From an uncultured Bacteroidales bacterium (lineage in GTDB: Bacteria > Bacteroidota > Bacteroidia > Bacteroidales > Muribaculaceae): a DNA stretch of 62,605 nt. The stretch covers positions 1-62,605 of the forward strand of contig CALZTY010000009.1 in the NCBI GenBank assembly GCA_945829225.1, read 5' to 3'. Positions 17,701 through 24,983 of the stretch are shown here, in pieces (within the stretch, counting starts at the first letter, position 1; the number at the start of each line of letters is the position of its first letter). Position numbers and translations under genes: made by a program. The notes under the pieces were generated by a model. That model was not told where the DNA came from, did not search any database, and was given only the letters and a program-made list of their open reading frames with translations.

Positions 17701-18214
17701 TTTTGCTGATGGCGATGCCATCGTTGTCGGTGATGTGACCGTGCCTACACCGCGCCAAAAACGAGGTAAAGCCCTCAGCGACTACATAGCGCCACAAGGC
17801 GACTATATAGGTTGCTTCCTCGTCACGGTCGGCGAGCGGATACGCAAGAGTATCAGTGAGGCAGCCGACTCCTATTCGCATCTGCTGAGGCAGTCGATAG
17901 CCGATAGGCTTGCCGAGGCAACGTCGGAGTGGCTACACCGACAGGTGAGGGTGAATTTGTGGGGCTACAGTCCCGATGAACCCCTTGATTATGAGGCTAT
18001 TCGCCGAGGAAGTTACCGAGGCATTCGTCCGGCGGTGGGATATCCGTCGCTGCCCGATCAGCGGCTGATGCACACCCTGCTCAAGTTGCTCGCTCCCGAC
18101 GAGGTCAAGGTGCAAGCGACGGTCAATGGAGCGCTCGAGCCGGCATCGAGTGTCGCCGGCTTCTATTTCGCCTCTCCTCATGCCCGCTACTTCACCGTTA
18201 ACGCTGATTTTTAA
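14765..18214 (+). CDS. metH: Cobalamin-dependent methionine synthase
   Basis: 1149 residues, near full length for MetH. Domain order: homocysteine-binding domain with the zinc cysteines in GFNCSAGP and VGGCCGTT (residues 1 to about 315); pterin-binding domain (FINVGERCNVAGSRKF onward, to about 610); B12 cap and B12-binding domain with DVHDIGKN (His749 is the cobalt ligand); and a C-terminal AdoMet activation domain ending with RPAVGYPSLPD. It transfers the methyl group of methyl-THF to homocysteine. No cobalamin riboswitch is visible upstream of the operon. Final gene of metY-metF-metH. Confidence 0.97.
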   Translation: MNFKEILGKKILLLDGSMGVELRKLAPDESAVRGRRFMTHSRSLVSNLDILNLSRPEVVEQVHDAYLEAGADIIETNTFNSNALSQREYATETLVRSLNLAGARIAVGRARHYTSLTPERRRYVAGSMGPTAMSASLPSDASSPWLRSIDFDTLAEAYTEQASALIEGEVDILLVETAFDLLNARAALEGAQRAMEQAGKHLPVIVSMTVSDNSGRILSGHTPEAFLSAIAPYEPAAVGFNCSAGPDSLGGALRRLAAVSPFPIIFYPNAGLPDRAGNYSLDPAKFVAALKPLLDDGLINIVGGCCGTTAQHIKQLDEYLSQVELRKADAGKPTAWLSGLDAFDDTRGFINVGERCNVAGSRKFLRLVKEGDTAGILEIARKQVAAGAMMLDINMDDPMLDAPHEMERFLRLIGSDPETASVPWMIDSSNFDVVETALKNMAGKGVVNSISLKHGEEDFVAKASLIRRYGAAVVVMLFDEQGQAADYERKIEVVQRAVKILTERCGYNRRDIIIDANILTIATGMPEHDRYALDFLRAVEWIRDNLPGVKTSGGLSNLSFAFRGNNYLRQAMHAVFLYHAVKAGLSMAIMDPGAKVTYADIEPRLLERLEDVILCRRADAAARLIEIASEYSAKEVTAEVPQAAYEPDVLKRLSAALISGDSVALQRDIDEAVGVLGSATAVVEQPLMSAMEEVGRRFEAGKMFLPQVVKSAGAMHAAVEYLRPLLEEGKASGATAGTFLIATVRGDVHDIGKNIAAVVLRCNNFEVVDLGVQVEAEKIVEAALKLRPDFIGLSGLITPSLEEMAVVARALRRSGIGVPLFVGGAATSELHTALRIAPEYDGVVVRVKDAAANPVLAMRLMQDAAGEEQRIRERQRQLVDDYNKKVEDADNQRDGAERVDLLYDEEQIVKPSFLGVKTLPEVSIATVRPYINYTFFYKCWQVAPGSPEAEKMRLDAEELLDSFERQGATMCAQVAFHEAFADGDAIVVGDVTVPTPRQKRGKALSDYIAPQGDYIGCFLVTVGERIRKSISEAADSYSHLLRQSIADRLAEATSEWLHRQVRVNLWGYSPDEPLDYEAIRRGSYRGIRPAVGYPSLPDQRLMHTLLKLLAPDEVKVQATVNGALEPASSVAGFYFASPHARYFTVNADF

Positions 18215-18277
18215 AAAATCCGTCAGTATACTGACCGATTTTTATATAAAATTCCGTCAGTATGTTGACCGAATTTT
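18214..18277 (+). repeat. Two palindromes spaced 34 bp apart, upstream of a DUF4143 ATPase
   Basis: First copy 18214-18243: AAAAATC, C, GTCAGTATACTGAC, C, GATTTTT, symmetric except for one C/C pair. Second copy 18248-18277 has the same design with arms aaaattc/gaatttt and core gtcagtatgttgac. Centres are 34 bp apart. They sit between the metH stop and the -7 element at 18311, so they could be operators or RNA hairpins. Confidence 0.85.
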
Positions 18278-18310
18278 TAAAAAATCCTTTTTTGTTCCAA
18301 AAAAACTCGC

Positions 18311-18318
18311 TAACTTTG
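18311..18318 (+). promoter_or_regulatory. Promoter -7 element of ATPase gene 1
   Basis: TAACTTTG, 21 bases before the ATG at 18340; no TTTG at the usual spacing. Confidence 0.6.
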
Positions 18319-18339
18319 CGGCAATAAAAGACAGCAGAA

Positions 18340-19494
18340 ATGGGAACAATAGAGAGAAATATAAACGCGCGGATAGTTGAGCGCATCAAGCCGGGAAGGG
18401 CTGTATTGATTTTTGGCGCTCGCCGTGTGGGGAAGACGGTGCTTCTGCGACAGATTTTTGATGCCTGGGTAGGCAAAAAGTTATTGCTCAATGGTGAAGA
18501 TTCGACAGTCGGAGAATTGTTGTCGAATCGCAGTGTTGCCAACTATCGCAACCTTTTTGGGGCGTATAGTTTGTTGGCAATAGATGAGGCTCAGACCATA
18601 CCCGAGGTAGGGAAGGTGTTGAAGTTGATAGTCGATGAGGTTCCGGGCTTGGCAGTGATAGCAACCGGCTCGTCGTCGTTTGACCTCAAGCAGCAAGCCG
18701 GCGAGCCTTTGGTGGGAAGAGCGACACAATTCATGCTATTGCCTATATCGCAGATTGAAATTTCGCAGATTGAGAACCCCTTTGAGACACGCAGTGCTCT
18801 CGAAACAAGACTTATATATGGCTCATATCCCGATGTGGTATTGATGGAGACATATGGCGAACGGGCTGATTATCTGAGCGATATGGTGACTTCGTACCTT
18901 TTGAAGGATATCTTGGCAGTAGACGGAGTCCGCGACTCGGAAAAAATGAGACGCTTGCTTAAATTGATAGCGCTGCAAATCGGGTCGGAAGTGTCGGTCG
19001 ATGAGTTGGCTCGAACACTGGGAATGAGTAAAAATACCATTGAGCGTTATTTGGACTTGTTGTCCAAGGTCTTTGTGATTTTCCGTATGGGCAGTTATTC
19101 ACGCAACATGCGCAATGAGGTAGCCAAGGGCGGCAAGTGGTATTTCTATGATGTGGGGCTGAGAAATGCCATTGTGGGCAATTTTTCACCCATTGCATCG
19201 CGCACCGATATCGGTTCTTTGTGGGAGAATTATTTGATATCCGAGCGTATCAAGTGGAGCAACAACAGTGGAGCCAAATGTAACTATTACTTTTGGCGAA
19301 CCTATGCACAAAAAGAGATAGACTTGATAGAGGAACGCTTGGACGGCTCAATAGGGGCATATGAGTTCAAGTGGGGCGACAAGCACCCCAAGGCACCGCT
19401 TGCCTTCACCAAGGCATATCCCGAGGCGAGTTTCACGGTCGTATCGCGAGATAATTACCTCGACGGCTTTATTTGTGGCGATAGCGACGAGTAA
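18340..19494 (+). CDS. AAA-type ATPase with DUF4143 domain (copy 1)
   Basis: 384 residues. The Walker A loop is GARRVGKT (residues 27-34), Walker B LLAIDEAQTIP, and sensor region VIATGSSSFDLK. A helical/winged segment (SEVSVDELARTLGMSKNTIE) leads to the C-terminal DUF4143 domain with nuclease-like pattern (YFWRTYAQKEIDLIEE, YEFKWGDK). Members are common, multi-copy accessory genes in Bacteroidetes; their function is unknown. Its composition is more AT-rich than metH. It stands alone behind the paired palindromes; a promoter for the next gene lies 17 bases after its stop. A second, diverged copy lies at 29546. Confidence 0.9.
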   Translation: MGTIERNINARIVERIKPGRAVLIFGARRVGKTVLLRQIFDAWVGKKLLLNGEDSTVGELLSNRSVANYRNLFGAYSLLAIDEAQTIPEVGKVLKLIVDEVPGLAVIATGSSSFDLKQQAGEPLVGRATQFMLLPISQIEISQIENPFETRSALETRLIYGSYPDVVLMETYGERADYLSDMVTSYLLKDILAVDGVRDSEKMRRLLKLIALQIGSEVSVDELARTLGMSKNTIERYLDLLSKVFVIFRMGSYSRNMRNEVAKGGKWYFYDVGLRNAIVGNFSPIASRTDIGSLWENYLISERIKWSNNSGAKCNYYFWRTYAQKEIDLIEERLDGSIGAYEFKWGDKHPKAPLAFTKAYPEASFTVVSRDNYLDGFICGDSDE

Positions 19495-19510
19495 AAATTA
19501 CAAAAAACTC

Positions 19511-19518
19511 TATCTTTG
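19511..19518 (+). promoter_or_regulatory. Promoter -7 element of the GH13-like gene
   Basis: TATCTTTG, 18 bases before the ATG at 19536. Confidence 0.6.
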
Positions 19519-19535
19519 CACAAAAATCAGAGTAT

Positions 19536-21221
19536 ATGAAGAGACTGACATTCACACTAATGATGGCGCTTGTCGCTATGGCGGCAATCGCCGGAGACTT
19601 TGCCTGGGGCAACGCCACGGTATATTTTGTAATTACCGACCGCTTTAACAATGGCGATACGAGCAATGATATCAACTATGGCAGGCGCATCGACTATGGC
19701 AGCGAGCAACTCAACGCGGCGACTTTCCATGGCGGCGATTTCGCCGGCATGCTTGCCAAGGCTCGCGAGGGCTACTTCACCGACCTGGGTGTCGATGTGG
19801 TGTGGATGACCGATGTATATGAGCAAATTCACGGCTGGATGAGCGGCAGTGGTGCCATCAATGACTTCCCCCACTATGGCTATCATGGCTATTATCCCCT
19901 CGATTTCACACAGACCGACAAGAACTATGGCACCATCGCCGAGTTGCGCGAATTGGTTAACACCCTGCATAGCCAGGGCATCCGCGTGATGCTTGGTGCC
20001 AATCTCAACGACCCGGGATACCCCACGCTGCTCGATGCAGTGCAGTTAGGCTTTGCCGACACCGGCTTGACAGCCGCCGAGGCTGTCGAGCACCGCAAGG
20101 ATTGGTCGTATGATACCTTCTACGGCAATCGCCTCAACTGGAATGGCTGGTACGGGCGCGATTGGCTGCGCATGCCCGACGAAGGCTGGGATGAGAGCGA
20201 CCCATTGCAGGCGACCCTCTTCGGCTTGCCCGACTTCAAGGACGAGAGCGATGAGCCCACAACGATACCGGCTTTTCTGCATCGCAAGTGGGATGCTGAG
20301 GGCACCGCCAACGACCCGTGGGTCAACCCCTCGGCACGCGCCTTGCGTGTCGATCGCTCGTGGAGCCCCATGCAATATGTCGTCGCGTGGATAGCCTCGT
20401 GGGTCGAGGAATTTGGTATCGACGGCTTCCGCTGCGACATCGTCGAGAATGTACACCTGTGGCGCTGGCACGACCTCAATGTGGCATGCAACGCGGCGCT
20501 CAAGCGCTGGCGTGCCGCCCATCCCGACGACCCCGCCGCCGCGTGGACCGATGACTTCTACATGACCGGCGACTTTGACTGCGCCGATATCGACTACAAG
20601 CCCGACTATGCAGCCGCCGGATTCTCGAGCATGGTGAATTTCTATTTTCCCAAGCAAGGCGACCTCGATGGCATCGTCCACACCTGGCAGGCTTATAGCG
20701 ACAGCGTCGCCGCTCATCCCGACTGGCATCCGTTCAGTTATCTCAATAATTCCTATCACCGCGATGCCAATATGGAACGCATGGAGGATTGCGCCATTGC
20801 CTTGTTGATGGCTCCCGGGGTGGCACAAGTGTTCTATGGCGATGAGACGCGTCGCCCGCTCAGTGACGCTCGCTTCAATGTCGACAGCGACCAAGCATTC
20901 CGCTCGGACATGAATTGGGAGAGTGCCGACACGGCGCTCACGGCACACTTCAGCCGCCTGTGCCACATACGTCGCGCCCATCCGGCAATCGGCATGGGAC
21001 GCCAGACCACCATCGATGTGCACACCTGTGTGCGCACTCTCGGCGATGATACAGTGGTGATTGCCGTGGCAGTCGAGCCGTGGCGTCGTGTGCCCGTGGC
21101 AGACACATTTGCCGACGGCACCGTGGTGACCGAGTTGTACACCGGCAAGCAATTCACCGTAGCCGACGGACACGTCGCCTTGAGCGACCATCCTGCCCGC
21201 GTCGCCGTCTTCACCCGCTAA
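19536..21221 (+). CDS. GH13 alpha-amylase-like protein (MalS-like), probably inactive
   Basis: 561 residues with a signal peptide (MKRLTFTLMMALVAMAAIAG), so periplasmic or secreted. The fold is clearly GH13 of the MalS type: VYFVITDRFNNGD, EQIHGWMSG, DFPHYGYHGYYPLDFT, and QVFYGDETRRP near the end. Of the four family motifs only part survives. Region II keeps Arg and the nucleophile Asp301 (GFRCDIVEN). Region I reads GANLND (154-159) instead of DxxxNH, the acid/base Glu in MTGE is Asp346 (MTGDFD), and region IV has HRD instead of HD. I infer a binding protein or altered enzyme rather than an amylase. It stands alone with its own promoter, not in a starch-utilisation cluster. Confidence 0.85.
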   Translation: MKRLTFTLMMALVAMAAIAGDFAWGNATVYFVITDRFNNGDTSNDINYGRRIDYGSEQLNAATFHGGDFAGMLAKAREGYFTDLGVDVVWMTDVYEQIHGWMSGSGAINDFPHYGYHGYYPLDFTQTDKNYGTIAELRELVNTLHSQGIRVMLGANLNDPGYPTLLDAVQLGFADTGLTAAEAVEHRKDWSYDTFYGNRLNWNGWYGRDWLRMPDEGWDESDPLQATLFGLPDFKDESDEPTTIPAFLHRKWDAEGTANDPWVNPSARALRVDRSWSPMQYVVAWIASWVEEFGIDGFRCDIVENVHLWRWHDLNVACNAALKRWRAAHPDDPAAAWTDDFYMTGDFDCADIDYKPDYAAAGFSSMVNFYFPKQGDLDGIVHTWQAYSDSVAAHPDWHPFSYLNNSYHRDANMERMEDCAIALLMAPGVAQVFYGDETRRPLSDARFNVDSDQAFRSDMNWESADTALTAHFSRLCHIRRAHPAIGMGRQTTIDVHTCVRTLGDDTVVIAVAVEPWRRVPVADTFADGTVVTELYTGKQFTVADGHVALSDHPARVAVFTR

Positions 21222-21263
21222 GGTATAAAATCATGCTGTTATAATAGCTTGATATACAAGCAC

Positions 21264-21290
21264 TTTGAGTGAATCTCAAAATCTTTTTTG
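21264..21290 (+). terminator. Weak terminator after the GH13-like gene
   Basis: Six-pair stem tttgag / ctcaaa followed by atcTTTTTT. Short stem, so low confidence. Confidence 0.4.
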
Positions 21291-21305
21291 GCGAAAATGG
21301 GGGTA

Positions 21306-21326
21306 AATCTCAAAATGTTTGAGATT
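21306..21326. repeat. AT-rich inverted repeat
   Basis: Nine-base arms aatctcaaa / tttgagatt around atg. The left arm also occurs at the preceding terminator, so the sequence is locally duplicated. Confidence 0.6.
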
Positions 21327-21369
21327 GTGGAGTGTATTATGTTGATAATCAATATGATATGATATGGGG

Positions 21370-21591
21370 CTATAGCGAGATGATGGTGATGAAAAACACC
21401 ATGCCGATGAGTTGAGCCGCCTCGGTACTGTCGAAGCGGATACCGAAGCCATCGACCCCGGCAACCATTCCCACGCCGAGGAACAACAACAATGCCGGCA
21501 CACCGAAACGGCAGCCGGCTCGTCCGATTAAAACGCTGAATGCCAGGAGTATGGCGCTTATAAGCATAATGTTGCTGTCGGTGATTTCCAT
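21370..21591 (-). pseudogene. Relic of a K+/H+ antiporter (NhaP2/CvrA type), 3' truncated
   Basis: Only the first about 70 residues of a CPA1 antiporter remain. They start MEITDSNIMLISAILLAFSV and continue through RFGVPALLLFLGVGMVAG and AAQLIGMVF, which match the first two membrane helices of NhaP2-type proteins (whole protein about 480 residues or more). The frame then stops. No further antiporter sequence is visible up to the GH13-like gene at 21221, so about 85 percent of the gene is gone. No promoter is evident. A genuine 73-residue membrane peptide is possible but less likely. Confidence 0.75.
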
Positions 21592-21722
21592 AGGGCGAGT
21601 AGGGGATTGGATTGCAATTGGTTATTGTACAACAATTGAGGAGTCCAAAAGGTTGAAAGGGGGTAAAAATTAATTTTTAAGAAAGTTTAACACAAGGTCA
21701 ATTGCCTTGCTTCATATAAATA

Positions 21723-21754
21723 GTTGTGAAAGAGCAGAAAAAGTGCTAACTTTG
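21723..21754 (+). promoter_or_regulatory. Promoter of rpsA
   Basis: GTTG (21723-21726), 20 bases, TAACTTTG (21747-21754). Transcription should start near 21760, giving a leader of about 80 bases. Confidence 0.8.
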
Positions 21755-21764
21755 CGGCGCAAAA

Positions 21765-21811
21765 GTGGGCACCCGCCCACCGATGTGTGGCGGCGAGTGT
21801 GTCGTTGCCAC
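21765..21811 (+). promoter_or_regulatory. Structured rpsA leader (two hairpins)
   Basis: Hairpin 1: gtgggc / gcccac with loop accc (21765-21780). Hairpin 2: gtggcggcga / tcgttgccac, 10 pairs with two G-U, loop gtgtg (21787-21811). They precede an A/U-rich start region. S1 is known to control its own translation in E. coli; whether these hairpins do this here is unknown. Confidence 0.5.
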
Positions 21812-21841
21812 TATTAATTAACCTATTTATTAACTTTTTAA

Positions 21842-23629
21842 ATGTCAGAAGAAATTAAAACCGCTATCGAAGACTTCGATTGGGAAGCCTACGAGAAAGG
21901 CGAAACTCTCGGTGAGAAATCTCGCGAAGAACTCACCCGCACCTATGATGAGTCGCTTAACACCGTCAAGGACAAGGATGTAATTGAAGGTACCATCATC
22001 GCCCTCAACAAGCGTGAGGCTGTGGTTAACATCGGTTACAAGAGCGATGGCATCATCCCTATGAGCGAATTCCGCTACAACCCCGACATCAAGGTCGGCG
22101 ACGTTGTTGAGGTATTCATTGAAAACCAAGAAGACAAGAAAGGTCAGCTGATTTTGTCACACAAGAAGGCTCGCGCATCTCGCTCATGGGATCGCATCAA
22201 CGAAGCCCTCAACAACGACGAAATCATCAAGGGCTACATCAAGTGCCGCACCAAGGGTGGTATGATTGTCGATGTATTCGGTCTCGAGGCATTCCTCCCC
22301 GGCTCGCAAATTGACGTTAAGCCCATCCGCGACTACGACGTATACGTTGGCAAGACCATGGAATTCAAGGTTGTTAAGATCAACGAAGAATTCAAGAACG
22401 TGGTTATCTCGCACAAGGCTCTCATCGAGGCTGAACTCGAGCAACAGAAGCGCGAAATCATCGCCAAGCTCGAGAAGGGTCAAGTTCTCGAGGGTACCGT
22501 CAAGAACATCACCTCCTATGGCGTATTCATCGACCTCGGCGGTGTTGACGGTCTCATCCACATCACCGACCTCAGCTGGGGCCGCGTGACCAAGCCCAGC
22601 GAAGTCGTTGAACTCGACCAGAAGATCAACGTCGTTATCCTCGACTTCGACGACGAGAAGAAGCGTATCGCCCTCGGTCTCAAGCAACTCCAGCCCCATC
22701 CATGGGACGCTCTCGATGCCAACCTCAAGGTGGGTGACCACGTTAAGGGCAAAGTTGTCGTTATGGCTGACTACGGCGCATTCCTCGAAATCGCTCCCGG
22801 CGTAGAAGGTCTCATCCACGTCAGCGAGATGTCCTGGAGCCAGCACCTCCGCTCCGCTCAGGACTTCATGAAGGTTGGCGACGAGGTTGAAGCCGTTATC
22901 CTCACCCTCGACCGCGAAGAGCGCAAGATGAGCCTCGGTATCAAGCAACTCAAGAACGACCCCTGGGAGAATATCGAAGAGAAGTATCCCGTTGGTAGCC
23001 GCCACACCGCTCGCGTGCGCAACTTCACCAACTTCGGCGTATTCGTTGAAATCGAAGAAGGCGTTGACGGCCTCATCCACATCAGCGACCTCAGCTGGAC
23101 CAAGAAGATCAAGCACCCCAGCGAGTTCACCCAAGTGGGCAACGACATCGAGGTAGAAGTCCTCGCTATCGACAAGGAGAACCGTCGTCTCAGCCTCGGT
23201 CACAAGCAACTCGAGGAGAATCCTTGGGATGTATTCGAGACCATCTTCACTGTTGGCTCGGTTCACGAAGGCAAGATTATCGAGCTGCTCGACAAGGGCG
23301 CCGTTATTGCTCTGCCCCAGGGCGTTGAAGGCTTCGCTACTCCCAAGCACCTCGTTAAGGAAGACGGCACCTCTGCTCAAGTAGAGGAGACCCTCCCCTT
23401 CAAGGTTATCGAATTCAACAAGGAAGGCAAGCGCATCATCCTCTCGCACAGCCGCATCTTCGAGGATGAGGCTCGCGCCGAGAAGCGTGCCGAGAACAAG
23501 GCTAAGCGCGTTGCTGCTCGTCAGCCCCGCGAAGAGGCTCCCGCCAATGCTGCTCCCGCTATCGAGAAGACCACCCTCGGTGACCTCGAGGCTCTCGCAG
23601 CACTCAAGGAGAAACTCTCCGGCAAGTAA
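21842..23629 (+). CDS. rpsA: 30S ribosomal protein S1
   Basis: 595 residues with six S1/OB-fold repeats after an N-terminal MSEEIKTAIEDFDWEAYEKG segment. Repeat signatures are seen as GTVKNITSYGVFIDLGGVDG, GLIHITDLSW, ALGLKQLQPHPW, GLIHVSEMSW and SLGIKQLKNDPW. The tail is rich in Lys, Arg and Ala, as in Bacteroidetes S1. S1 binds mRNA on the small subunit and promotes initiation. It matters in a group with little Shine-Dalgarno use. Monocistronic, with its own promoter and terminator. Confidence 0.97.
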   Translation: MSEEIKTAIEDFDWEAYEKGETLGEKSREELTRTYDESLNTVKDKDVIEGTIIALNKREAVVNIGYKSDGIIPMSEFRYNPDIKVGDVVEVFIENQEDKKGQLILSHKKARASRSWDRINEALNNDEIIKGYIKCRTKGGMIVDVFGLEAFLPGSQIDVKPIRDYDVYVGKTMEFKVVKINEEFKNVVISHKALIEAELEQQKREIIAKLEKGQVLEGTVKNITSYGVFIDLGGVDGLIHITDLSWGRVTKPSEVVELDQKINVVILDFDDEKKRIALGLKQLQPHPWDALDANLKVGDHVKGKVVVMADYGAFLEIAPGVEGLIHVSEMSWSQHLRSAQDFMKVGDEVEAVILTLDREERKMSLGIKQLKNDPWENIEEKYPVGSRHTARVRNFTNFGVFVEIEEGVDGLIHISDLSWTKKIKHPSEFTQVGNDIEVEVLAIDKENRRLSLGHKQLEENPWDVFETIFTVGSVHEGKIIELLDKGAVIALPQGVEGFATPKHLVKEDGTSAQVEETLPFKVIEFNKEGKRIILSHSRIFEDEARAEKRAENKAKRVAARQPREEAPANAAPAIEKTTLGDLEALAALKEKLSGK

Positions 23630-23654
23630 GAAATTATTACTATGCAATAAAATT

Positions 23655-23687
23655 GAGGCGATCGGTCGACCGGTCGCCTCTTTTTTT
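23655..23687 (+). terminator. Intrinsic terminator of rpsA
   Basis: Eleven-pair stem gaggcgatcgg / ccggtcgcctc (one T-G), loop tcga, then TTTTTTT. Confidence 0.93.
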
Positions 23688-23706
23688 AATAAAAACGCCG
23701 CGAATG

Positions 23707-23738
23707 CTTGCAGATGTTAATTATAATGCTTACCTTTG
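23707..23738 (+). promoter_or_regulatory. Promoter of the metX-hom operon
   Basis: CTTG (23707-23710), 20 bases, TACCTTTG (23731-23738). Predicted start near 23744 gives a leader of about 205 bases before metX. Confidence 0.78.
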
Positions 23739-23765
23739 TAGCGAAAAATAAAACAAATAGCGGCT

Positions 23766-23861
23766 ATGATTAACAATCACAACATTTTCAACCCTTTAGG
23801 CTCTGTGGCTATGGCTATGGGGATGATGATGTGCATGATGACAATCACTGCGCCGCGTTGA
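23766..23861 (+). CDS. Methionine-rich leader peptide of metX-hom
   Basis: 31-codon frame starting ATG about 22 bases after the predicted transcript start. Codons 16-25 read M A M G M M M C M M, seven Met in ten, a composition expected only of an attenuator leader. The last codons (gcgccg at 23850-23855) are complementary to cggcgc at 23902-23907 in the left arm of the terminator that follows. Stalling at Met codons would leave this stretch free to form an antiterminator (7 pairs); reaching the stop at 23859 would cover it and allow termination. This geometry matches classical amino-acid attenuators, here for methionine. Confidence 0.85.
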   Translation: MINNHNIFNPLGSVAMAMGMMMCMMTITAPR

Positions 23862-23896
23862 CCATGACTTTTAGCCAATAGATAATAATAAATACG

Positions 23897-23936
23897 GTGA
23901 CCGGCGCAATTCAAGCAATTGAGCCGGTCGCTTTTT
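23897..23936 (+). terminator. Attenuator terminator upstream of metX
   Basis: Stem gaccggc / gccggtc (extended by two pairs outward), a G/A mismatch, then caatt / aattg around loop caagc, followed by TTTTT. It lies between the Met-rich leader peptide and metX, which starts 14 bases later. Confidence 0.88.
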
Positions 23937-23950
23937 GATGAATAACCATT

Positions 23951-24979
23951 ATGAATTACAAGACATATCGCTTCGACAAGCCGTTTGTGACCGAGCAAGA
24001 CGGTGTGATTGAGGATCTTACCATCGCCTATCACACTTGGGGGCGCCTCAATGCCGCCGGCGACAATGTGGTGTGGGTGTGCCATGCCCTCACTGCCAAT
24101 AGCGATGTCGCCGACTGGTGGCAGGGCACGATAGAGCCGGGCAAGTTTCTCGATCCCGAGCGCTGGTATGTGGTGTGTGCCAATATTACCGGCTCGTGCT
24201 ACGGGTCGACAGGTCCGCTGAGCATCAATCCGGCGACCGGCGAGCCATATTACGGCGACTTCCCGGCGCTGACCATGCGCGACATCGCGCGAGTGCTCGA
24301 TGCCTTTGCCACAGCCATCGGTGTGGGGCGTATCAATACTATTGTGGGCAGTTCGGTGGGCGGCTTCCAAGCCCTGGAATGGGCGGCGGCTGCACCCGAG
24401 CGCTTTGAGCGCATGGTGCTGATAGCCACGGCGGCATATGCCACGCCATGGGCAATCGCCCTCGATGAGACCCAGCGCATGGCTATCCGTGCCGACGGCT
24501 CCTGGGGCGAGCGCCGCGCCGATGCCGCCGCTGCCGGATTAGCGGCGGCACGCGCTATCGGCTTGCTGAGTTACCGCGGCGGTCCGGCTTACAATCGCAC
24601 TCAAGCCGATCCCCCGAGCACCGAGCCGGCTCCTCAGCGGCGCGCCTGCTCATACCAGCGCCACCAGGGCGACAAATTGGTGCGTCGCTTCAATGCCTAC
24701 TCGTATATGTCGATACTCGATGCCTTTGACACCCACGATATCGGGCGCGACCGCGGTGGCGTTGATGCCGCTTTGGCTACTATCGCCGCCGAGACCATCG
24801 TCATCGGAATCACCACCGACATTATATTTCCGCCCGATGAGATGCGCGCCCTTGCCGAGGCGCTTCCTCATGCCCGTTATGCCGAGATTTACTCGGATAT
24901 GGGGCACGACGGCTTCTTGGTCGAGAACCGACAACTCAACGATATACTTATCCCATTTATGAACGAAATATCACGATAA
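23951..24979 (+). CDS. metX: Homoserine O-acetyltransferase
   Basis: 342-residue alpha/beta-hydrolase-fold enzyme that acetylates homoserine with acetyl-CoA, committing it to methionine synthesis. Seen: LTIAYHTWGRLNAAGDNV, HALTANSDVADWW, the oxyanion segment NITGSCYGSTGP, the nucleophile elbow VGSSVGG (Ser135), the Asp in ITTDIIFPPDEM and the His in SDMGHDGFL. The elbow has GSSVGG where many relatives have GGSMGG. First gene of metX-hom, directly behind a Met-codon attenuator. Its product feeds MetY (12474). Identification secure. Confidence 0.95.
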   Translation: MNYKTYRFDKPFVTEQDGVIEDLTIAYHTWGRLNAAGDNVVWVCHALTANSDVADWWQGTIEPGKFLDPERWYVVCANITGSCYGSTGPLSINPATGEPYYGDFPALTMRDIARVLDAFATAIGVGRINTIVGSSVGGFQALEWAAAAPERFERMVLIATAAYATPWAIALDETQRMAIRADGSWGERRADAAAAGLAAARAIGLLSYRGGPAYNRTQADPPSTEPAPQRRACSYQRHQGDKLVRRFNAYSYMSILDAFDTHDIGRDRGGVDAALATIAAETIVIGITTDIIFPPDEMRALAEALPHARYAEIYSDMGHDGFLVENRQLNDILIPFMNEISR

Positions 24980-24983
24980 TACT

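Noticed and set aside
22184-23647. 487-codon open frame opposite rpsA
   Set aside because: Antisense of a conserved ribosomal protein gene; its composition mirrors the codon pattern of rpsA.
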